A stretch of 45,067 nt of DNA, taken from the NCBI GenBank assembly GCA_017467605.1, contig JAFUSQ010000024.1:1-45067 (forward strand), read 5' to 3'. Made by a program: the position numbers and the translations under genes. The stretch comes from a bacterium. Its GTDB lineage: Bacteria; Cyanobacteriota; Vampirovibrionia; Gastranaerophilales; Gastranaerophilaceae. The notes under the pieces were generated by a model. It was not told where the DNA came from. It saw only the letters and a program-made list of their open reading frames with translations, and made no database searches. How positions within the stretch are numbered: the stretch's first letter is position 1; each line of letters opens with the position of its first letter. Positions 8,205 to 13,230 of this stretch are shown piece after piece.

Positions 8205-8411
8205 TTATTTGCGTTTTACCCATTCTATGTCATAGCCTAATAAATCGGCAATCTTTGAAAGTTCTATATAGTCAAACGTTGCTTTTTTTATACGTTGCGA
8301 AATGTTTTGTTGAGAAGTTCCCAACACTTCCGACAATTTGCTAATATTAAAGCCGTTTTCAGCCAATTTTCCTTTTAAGAAATATTCAAATTCAACTTTA
8401 TTTGAAATCAT
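8205..8411 (-). CDS. Cro/cI-type repressor of the element
   Basis: The 68-residue protein is little more than a helix-turn-helix domain: ISKLSEVLGTSQQNISQRIKK (residues 23-43) with a C-terminal helical end (IADLLGYDIEWVKRK). It is transcribed left from a near-consensus promoter (TTGATA, 17 bases, TATAAT) and has a strong AAAGGGG ribosome site. It faces the rightward gene at 8568 across a region with TACTTG/CAAGTA palindromes, the arrangement of a phage lysogeny switch. It has no peptidase domain, so induction would not be by LexA-like self-cleavage. Confidence 0.83.
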   Translation of the reverse strand: MISNKVEFEYFLKGKLAENGFNISKLSEVLGTSQQNISQRIKKATFDYIELSKIADLLGYDIEWVKRK

Positions 8412-8432
8412 AACAGACCCCTTTCTATTTGT

Positions 8433-8461
8433 ATTATAAACTAATTACTTGTATTTATCAA
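8433..8461 (-). promoter_or_regulatory. Leftward promoter of the repressor gene
   Basis: On the minus strand, TTGATA (8461-8456) and TATAAT (8438-8433) are spaced by 17 bases. The -35 box is overlapped by the TACTTG-N7-CAAGTA palindrome, suggesting autorepression. Confidence 0.7.
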
Positions 8462-8464
8462 GTA
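8446..8464. promoter_or_regulatory. Operator palindrome of the element switch
   Basis: TACTTG (8446-8451) and CAAGTA (8459-8464) form an inverted repeat with a 7-base spacer. The same half-sites recur at 8500-8505 (TACTTG, over the rightward -35) and 8533-8538 (CAAGTA, just after the rightward -10). The likely binder is the repressor at 8205-8411. Confidence 0.6.
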
Positions 8465-8502
8465 TTAAATTGTAAAGTAATGTAAATAATTTAATAAAAT
8501 AC

Positions 8503-8531
8503 TTGAATTATACAATCAAATGATTTATAAT
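8503..8531 (+). promoter_or_regulatory. Rightward early promoter of the element
   Basis: TTGAAT (8503-8508) and TATAAT (8526-8531) are spaced by 17 bases, upstream of the gene at 8568. Operator half-sites flank both boxes, so the repressor should close this promoter. Confidence 0.65.
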
Positions 8532-8567
8532 ACAAGTATAAGGTTGAATAAAAAGAGGTAACAAAAA

Positions 8568-8843
8568 ATGAACAAAGAAGAATTAACAAAACAAGTCAGA
8601 GAATTAAAAGAACTTAAAACAATGCTTGAAGAATTGCAAGGCGAAATCACCGCAATCGAAGACAATATCAAAGCAGAAATGAGCGCACAAAACGTCAATG
8701 AGTTGGTTGTAGATGTATTTAAAATTCGTTGGACACCAGTTTCAAGTAATAGATTTGATACAAAGACATTCAAAGAAAAATATTCAGACTTATACAATCA
8801 ATTTACAAAGGTTATAGAAACAAAAAGATTCAGCATAGCATAA
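8568..8843 (+). CDS. Small phage-type protein of unknown function (91 residues)
   Basis: The first half is a coiled coil (residues 2-45, KELKTMLEELQGEITAIED) and the second half a compact beta segment (VVDVFKIRWTPVSSNRFDT) ending in helices. Similar short 'coiled coil plus K/R-x-W-x-P-V' proteins are common in early regions of Gram-positive phages and plasmids, with no firm function. The ATG follows AAAAGAGGT. It is the first gene under the regulated rightward promoter, so its expression should mark induction of the element. Confidence 0.78.
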   Translation: MNKEELTKQVRELKELKTMLEELQGEITAIEDNIKAEMSAQNVNELVVDVFKIRWTPVSSNRFDTKTFKEKYSDLYNQFTKVIETKRFSIA

Positions 8844-8844
8844 A

Positions 8845-8910
8845 CGGGGGATAATTCCCCCGCAAGGGGAAAGCAAAGCCACAGTCCAAAAAGGGGGCGG
8901 GGGCGGGGCG
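8845..8910. other. GC-rich structured stretch: hairpin and G-run tract
   Basis: CGGGGG/CCCCCG (8845-8862) forms a hairpin two bases after the stop of the 91-residue gene, with no T-run. A tract of G5-C-G5-C-G4 follows at 8893-8908, preceded by GGGG at 8866-8869, giving the four G-runs needed for a quadruplex. The rest of the gap up to 9106 holds only an 11-codon frame at 8941-8976 and a 19-codon frame at 9000-9059, which I do not call as genes. Confidence 0.5.
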
Positions 8911-9106
8911 ACTATGCGCAAAATTTGAAAGGACAAAAAAATGAACATTGATTTTTGCATATTCAAGACGGGATAAAAATTAATTTTACCCGCGCACAAA
9001 TGCCCGATTTTAAAAATTTAATAGCAAGGTGGTATAAAATATCGTCTGAAAATTTTTAAAGGGCTTAAAAACGATTTTGAGAATAGAAAATATAGGAGTA
9101 AAAAAA

Positions 9107-9364
9107 ATGAGTATTGAAAACAAAGTATTTGATGAAAACGAAAAACAAAACGACGAACTAATCGACGAAATCGCGGGTGAAATCGACAATATAGACACTT
9201 TAACAAGTTATATTTGCGCCGATTTTGAACGATTTATCGAAAATAACGGAATTATACGCGCCGACAGTTTACAAGGAACTCAACAACTTGTTTTTATTAT
9301 TGAAAATCAACTTATTTCAATAGCGCGCAAGTTAGCAATCATTGAAAGACGAAAACTGGCATGA
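9107..9364 (+). CDS. Small acidic element protein (85 residues)
   Basis: The ATG at 9107 follows TAGGAG at a good distance; an in-frame TTG 30 bases upstream has no ribosome site. The product is acidic and helical (ELIDEIAGEIDNIDTLTSY at residues 17-35, IARKLAIIERRKLA at the end) with no recognised family. It is the last gene before the right attachment site. Its stop codon lies in a copy of the ACTGGCATG motif, which forms an inverted pair with the next copy. Confidence 0.65.
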   Translation: MSIENKVFDENEKQNDELIDEIAGEIDNIDTLTSYICADFERFIENNGIIRADSLQGTQQLVFIIENQLISIARKLAIIERRKLA

Positions 9365-9379
9365 TAATCTCATGCCAGT

Positions 9380-9397
9380 AACAAGAACTAACAAGAA
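9380..9397. repeat. Paired AACAAGAA repeats, candidate integrase arm site (right, inner)
   Basis: AACAAGAA at 9380-9387 and 9390-9397, 10 bases apart, lie directly after the inverted ACTGGCATG pair and about 170 bases inside the right attachment site. Confidence 0.5.
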
Positions 9398-9486
9398 TTT
9401 AATTATTTAATAATTGAATAATTATAAAATGTTCAAAAATAACTTTTTAAAATTTGCTTATAATTTTTTGTATTTTTCAGATTTTT

Positions 9487-9505
9487 AACAAGAAAATAAC
9501 AAGAA
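9487..9505. repeat. Paired AACAAGAA repeats, candidate integrase arm site (right, outer)
   Basis: AACAAGAA at 9487-9494 and 9498-9505 repeats exactly the 11-base-spaced pair found next to the left attachment site (3117-3135). It lies 65 bases inside the right attachment repeat. Confidence 0.6.
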
Positions 9506-9569
9506 TTTTATAACAAATAAGATTTTTTGATTTTGATGAAATTGTCAAAACCCTTGCTATTACTGAAAT

Positions 9570-9619
9570 AAAAAATATGCCGCAACTCGGAATTGAACCA
9601 AGGACACAGGGATTTTCAG
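9570..9619. repeat. Right attachment site within tRNA-Phe
   Basis: A 50-base perfect repeat of 2949-2998. It covers the tRNA 3' half from the anticodon loop through the acceptor end and continues about nine bases past it. The crossover must lie in this block; the tRNA stays complete after integration. Confidence 0.92.
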
Positions 9620-9650
9620 TCCCTTGCTCTACCAACTGAGCTATTGCGGC
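9578..9650 (-). tRNA. tRNA-Phe (GAA)
   Basis: The minus strand folds as a full cloverleaf of 73 bases: acceptor GCCGCAA/TTGCGGC, D arm GCTC/GAGC, anticodon arm AGGGA/TCCCT with loop CTGAAAA (anticodon GAA), and T arm with GGTTCAATTCC. The discriminator base is A and CCA is not encoded. The gene is the integration target of the element at 2949-9619; its 3' half is supplied by the element's attachment site. Confidence 0.96.
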
Positions 9651-9692
9651 ATATTATTTACTTCAGCGTAACCCATGCAGGTCACAATATCT

Positions 9693-9720
9693 ATATTACT
9701 TACTCAATTTTCATTGTCAA
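9693..9720 (-). promoter_or_regulatory. Candidate promoter of tRNA-Phe
   Basis: On the minus strand TTGACA (9720-9715) and TAATAT (9698-9693) are spaced by 16 bases, about 45 bases before the tRNA 5' end. Confidence 0.45.
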
Positions 9721-9757
9721 TGCTTTTTTGAATGGGTGACTGAGTGAAACACCCAAA

Positions 9758-10252
9758 TTAAGCCTGTGGAGCCAAATACAATGTAACATTTCTTCCTTCA
9801 AGCATTGGTTTCTTTTCAATTTGAATAGGGTCGTTTGCAAAATCCGCAATAAATCTGTTCGCTAAATCAAATGCCAAATTAGCATGCTGCATTTCACGAC
9901 CTCTAAGCATTACAACTATCTTTACTTTATTTCCCTGAGATATAAATTTTCTGACATTCTTTAAACGAACTTCGTAATCATGAACATCAATTTTATATCT
10001 TACTTTTACTTCTTTTACTTCTACTACATGCTGCTTTTTCTTGGCTTCTTTAGCCTTTTTAGCCATTTCATATTTATATTTACCGTAGTCAAGAATTTTT
10101 GCAACAGGAGGAGCTTGATTAGGACTGATTAATACTAAATCTAAATCTGCTTCTTCAGCCATAGCTAAAGCTTTTGAAGTTGGAACTATACCATGATTTG
10201 TACCGTTCTCATCAATTAATCTTACCTCTTTAGAACGAATACGTTCGTTCAT
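9758..10252 (-). CDS. infC: Translation initiation factor IF-3
   Basis: IF-3 binds the 30S subunit, keeps 50S away and checks initiator codon-anticodon pairing. The N-domain (MNERIRSKEVRLIDENG) and C-domain (EVKVRYKIDVHDYEVRLKNV, then VMLRGREMQH) are both present, 164 residues from the ATG at 10252. The family normally has 10-20 residues before the NERIR motif. In the same frame 15 codons upstream is an ATA at 10297-10295 with AGGAG eight bases before it; this is a likely true start (171-180 residues is the usual length), in line with the non-AUG start used for infC autoregulation elsewhere. It stands alone here, without rpmI-rplT. Confidence 0.95.
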   Translation of the reverse strand: MNERIRSKEVRLIDENGTNHGIVPTSKALAMAEEADLDLVLISPNQAPPVAKILDYGKYKYEMAKKAKEAKKKQHVVEVKEVKVRYKIDVHDYEVRLKNVRKFISQGNKVKIVVMLRGREMQHANLAFDLANRFIADFANDPIQIEKKPMLEGRNVTLYLAPQA

Positions 10253-10548
10253 GATTGTTTTGTCCCTGTCCCTTGCGGATCTAGTATCGTTTGCTATTGT
10301 CTTATCTCCTATGTTTTAGTAATACCTCAAATTTATATTAGCATGAAAATGAAAATTGTGCTACTGTTTGCATATAAATGATTATTAAGATTTGTAAATC
10401 ACCCAAATGGCCATCTGCAGTGCATTTTTAATAATTCACTCAAAATTAAAACAAATATTTTAAAGTTTTTAAATTCTTTAGCCGATATAGAAATTGTTGA
10501 GATTAAGGATAATTTACCCGGACAAAATTAAATAAGGAGTATTAAAGT

Positions 10549-10689
10549 ATGGACAACACACAGGCTGAAACAATGATCGCATCTATGGACTGGAGAGACA
10601 ATTCAAATGAAACGGATATTTCAATGCCGTTGCAAACATTATTTGATGAATGTTTAAATTTTATTTCTGTAAACGATTTTAACCTGTAA
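10549..10689 (+). CDS. Small 46-residue protein
   Basis: The ATG at 10549 has a strong AAGGAG site ten bases upstream, and a strong terminator begins 22 bases after the stop. The product (starts MDNTQAETMIASMDWRDNS, ends FISVNDFNL) is acidic and matches no family I know. The ribosome site and terminator make a real small gene or a regulatory peptide likely. The rest of 10253-10548 shows nothing beyond the infC 5' region. Confidence 0.55.
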   Translation: MDNTQAETMIASMDWRDNSNETDISMPLQTLFDECLNFISVNDFNL

Positions 10690-10710
10690 AGCACAAACAA
10701 AAAAATTACA

Positions 10711-10746
10711 AAAAAGAGTAAGATAAAAATATATCTTACTCTTTTT
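10711..10746. terminator. Bidirectional Rho-independent terminator
   Basis: A 15-bp perfect stem (10711-10725 with 10732-10746) and six-base loop has an A-run on the left and T8 on the right, so it works for both the small gene at 10549 (rightward) and the DUF2207 gene (leftward). Confidence 0.85.
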
Positions 10747-10757
10747 TTTGTAACTTA

Positions 10758-12533
10758 TTACCAGGAGCCTCCGCCCCCGCCGCCACCGCCTCCGCCGGAA
10801 TGTCCACCCCCGCCGGAAGATGATGAACTTACTGTAACACCGCCATTTGCGACTGACGGAACGGAGACTGAATTCATTCTATTTGAAAAATAGTTAAAGT
10901 TGTTTGTATTGAAGCGATCTCCCGAATACCAATCCGGATTAAATGTAATAATATTTTCGAATTTAGAAATCCATTTATCAGAAACTTCTAAGATATAAGC
11001 ACTTGGCAAAACATTATAAAAATATTCCGGCTCCTCGTTCACCAATTGTTCCAACCTATGTTTTTCCGCAACTTCAATAAAGTGCTTTAATCCTAACAAG
11101 TTATTGAGTAATCTTTGTCCAAACTTGTTTCGTTTTGGCAATTGATAAGTACAAATTGCAGATATAATAAGCCCGGCAATTCCAAACAACACAACAGGTA
11201 AATTTTCAATTGACATGAATCTAAGAAGATATATCATTGGCATTCCACCAAATAATAAAGCCCAAACTAATATAAAACACCCCGAAAAAAGGTCTTCGAT
11301 TTTTTGCATAAAACCTAAAACAAGAACCAATATCGCAATAAGCGGGAATAACAAAAAAGGAAAGTTTATCATTATAGAACTCATTTGAAAACTAAAAAGA
11401 GTATATACAGTTAAAAATAACAACCCTGCCAAACACAAAAACATTAAAGCCTGAAGCGGGAAGCCAATTGAAGATGGAACAAAAATTTTATCTCTTTTTT
11501 TGTTTAATTTTTCTACTATTTTATTACAATCCAAATAAAAAGTTTTTGAAACAGCCAATTCTGTATCGCGAACCTTATTTGCAGATTTTTTGAACAAAGC
11601 GGTTATATAATCTGATTCTATATCAATATTCCCGTCATAATCCTTAATTTTTTCAATACTAAAACTGTTATTTCCTTCATCAATTATTTTTATATAACCC
11701 TTTTGAGCCAATTCAATCAATAAAGCAACAAGACCTTTTATAGAAGCCTTACCTTTATATAACAATTCCACTTCGGCGGCATTCAAACCTTTTGGAGGAT
11801 AAAAATTTACAACAGGAATAACCGGTTCATCTTTGCCGTATACAAACCAGGTTAAAACAGAAATTGCAACAAGCAAAAGTATTCCAAAAACGACATAATT
11901 TTTCGTATGGTTAACATATTTGGTAAAATAACCATCCGGCACTTCAACTCTGATAGTTACACCTTCGTAAGGCAGGAGAATGCGTTCAACTTTACCTAAT
12001 ATTTTTCTGTCATCACGAACAAAAAATTTAGCCCCGCCATTAAAACCCTTAACTCCCTCTTTTCCGATAGAAAGCCCTACCTTAGAAGGATTAATATCTT
12101 CCGGCATTGAGATATAAAAATAAACTTTTTTAATCTCAACAGGCCACTTTGTACCTATTATGTTATGATAAAATTCATTTTTATTATCATGATAAGCGTA
12201 TTTATAAGAAATCCTATAATGGTGTTTTCCCGTAATATATCTGTCAGGATTACCAATTTTTATATTTACATTATTACCGCTATAAGTAGTTTCAAATCTT
12301 TCAGAGACATTTATATCGGATATTGAAGCATTAGGAAACGGAATATCCCTAAATATTCCATGTGAAGAATTAGTAAAATAAGCATCAATATCTTCTACTA
12401 CATTTACAGTCTTATCCTTATTTACGCGTATTTGAACATCATAACTGTTTATAAAAAAATTTTCAGCGAATACAGACGGCGAAAATAAAGTAAATATAAA
12501 AAATCCAAATATAAATAAAAATATTCTTTTCAT
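10758..12533 (-). CDS. DUF2207-domain membrane protein
   Basis: The 591-residue protein has a signal peptide (residues 1-23), an extracytoplasmic DUF2207 domain (about 24-205; NFFINSYDVQIRVNKDKTVNV, GIFRDIPF), a transmembrane helix near 213-230, a cytoplasmic part with a winged-helix-like region (LNAAEVELLYKGKASIKGL), three or four central helices (about 360-460) and a Ser/Gly-only tail ending in SW. Such tails are typical of this family, whose function is unknown. The start codon directly follows the stop of lemA, a partnership seen in many bacteria, so the two probably form one envelope complex. Confidence 0.88.
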   Translation of the reverse strand: MKRIFLFIFGFFIFTLFSPSVFAENFFINSYDVQIRVNKDKTVNVVEDIDAYFTNSSHGIFRDIPFPNASISDINVSERFETTYSGNNVNIKIGNPDRYITGKHHYRISYKYAYHDNKNEFYHNIIGTKWPVEIKKVYFYISMPEDINPSKVGLSIGKEGVKGFNGGAKFFVRDDRKILGKVERILLPYEGVTIRVEVPDGYFTKYVNHTKNYVVFGILLLVAISVLTWFVYGKDEPVIPVVNFYPPKGLNAAEVELLYKGKASIKGLVALLIELAQKGYIKIIDEGNNSFSIEKIKDYDGNIDIESDYITALFKKSANKVRDTELAVSKTFYLDCNKIVEKLNKKRDKIFVPSSIGFPLQALMFLCLAGLLFLTVYTLFSFQMSSIMINFPFLLFPLIAILVLVLGFMQKIEDLFSGCFILVWALLFGGMPMIYLLRFMSIENLPVVLFGIAGLIISAICTYQLPKRNKFGQRLLNNLLGLKHFIEVAEKHRLEQLVNEEPEYFYNVLPSAYILEVSDKWISKFENIITFNPDWYSGDRFNTNNFNYFSNRMNSVSVPSVANGGVTVSSSSSGGGGHSGGGGGGGGGGSW

Positions 12534-13094
12534 CTAAAAATTAACCTCGACATCTTTTCTTTCATTATCGGAAATTTCAAACATCTTAGCACCTTTAATC
12601 CCAAAAATTGCAGCAATCACACTTGAGGGAAATATTTCAAGATAATTAGATAACTCTCTAACAGTACCATTGTAATATTTTCTTGAATTGGCAATATCAT
12701 TTTCAATATCAACAAGTTCCGACATTAATTTTGAAAAATGTTCATTTGCTTTTAACTCCGGATAATTTTCAGCAACCGCAATAATTTTTGGCAATATAAA
12801 CTCTAATTGTATATTAGTATTAATTTTTGAATCATATGAATATGACGAATAATCACCTGTTCGGATTTTTGAAATACTTTCAAACAACTCTTTTTCGTGC
12901 TGAGCGTATGATTTAACAACTTCTATAAGATTTGGAATCAAGTCCCAGCGTTTTTTAAGATATACGTCCATGATAGAAAAAGCTTCTCTTACATAATTTC
13001 GAAGTTTTATTCCTTTATTGTAAGTAACAATTATATAAATAATACAAATTGTAAATAATAAAATAATAGTAATCGTAAATAACGAATTATCCAT
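12534..13094 (-). CDS. lemA: LemA family protein
   Basis: The 186-residue protein has an N-terminal transmembrane helix (residues 5-25) and the LemA signature: KGIKLRNYVREAF, then KKRWDLIPNLIEVVKSYAQHEKE (residues 48-70), then the coiled helices around the AENYPELKANEHF motif (108-120). LemA proteins are small membrane proteins with long cytoplasmic or periplasmic helices and no settled function. It is the first gene of the lemA-DUF2207 operon. Its ribosome site AGGAGG lies in a CCTCC/GGAGG palindrome (13102-13116), which could hide the site in the mRNA. Confidence 0.9.
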   Translation of the reverse strand: MDNSLFTITIILLFTICIIYIIVTYNKGIKLRNYVREAFSIMDVYLKKRWDLIPNLIEVVKSYAQHEKELFESISKIRTGDYSSYSYDSKINTNIQLEFILPKIIAVAENYPELKANEHFSKLMSELVDIENDIANSRKYYNGTVRELSNYLEIFPSSVIAAIFGIKGAKMFEISDNERKDVEVNF

Positions 13095-13101
13095 TCAAAA
13101 C

Positions 13102-13116
13102 CCTCCTTAAAGGAGG
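13102..13116 (-). promoter_or_regulatory. Palindrome enclosing the lemA ribosome binding site
   Basis: CCTCCTT-A-AAGGAGG is a near-perfect palindrome whose minus-strand GGAGG is the lemA ribosome site (ATG at 13094). Pairing in the mRNA would mask it. Confidence 0.45.
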
Positions 13117-13230
13117 ATAACATTTATACAATATATTTGCAAAATGAGTATACAGAAATTTACAATTAACATATTTTTTATATACACACATAAAATATTG
13201 TAATAAAATAGAGCGTAAAAAGGGGCAAAC

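Larger units (their letters stand above)
3429..9379. repeat. Element-restricted interspersed 9-mer ACTGGCATG (8 copies)
   Basis: Copies on the plus strand are at 3429-3437, 3726-3734, 4271-4279, 6806-6814 and 9355-9363; copies on the minus strand are at 6944-6952, 8180-8188 and 9371-9379. A close variant, ACAGGCATG, lies at 4773, 5553 and 7410. Copies fall within genes, over start codons (4277 and 8182) and as an inverted pair near the right end (9355-9379, 7-base loop). I found no copy of the exact 9-mer outside the element in this window. Function unknown. Confidence 0.8.
2949..9619. mobile_element. Integrative element in tRNA-Phe, satellite-like
   Basis: The element is bounded by 50-bp perfect direct repeats (2949-2998 and 9570-9619), giving a unit of 6621 bp. 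The right copy is the 3' half of an intact tRNA-Phe; the left copy is the displaced tRNA end. Inside, in order, are: tyrosine integrase, a helical protein with possible HTH, AlpA/excisionase-like protein, replication initiator, DnaB-like helicase, a 55-residue protein, a leftward repressor plus 64-residue protein, a divergent promoter switch, and two rightward small proteins. No capsid, portal, terminase large subunit, tail, lysis, relaxase or T4SS gene is visible. The set int-alpA-rep resembles phage-inducible islands, but that class is inferred from gene order alone. Codons with GCG/CGC look commoner than in the flanks. Confidence 0.9.

Noticed and set aside
7940-8344. A 134-codon rightward open frame across the repressor region
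   Set aside because: It lies opposite two leftward genes with good ribosome sites, a promoter and recognisable helix-turn-helix; the rightward translation is Cys/Phe-rich with no motif.
9721-9757. TGGGTG/CACCCA hairpin as the infC terminator
   Set aside because: The stem is only six bases and no T-run follows on the infC strand.
12460-12533. DUF2207 gene as a possible secreted adhesin because of its Gly/Ser tail
   Set aside because: Such tails are usual for the family and the LemA partner fits DUF2207.
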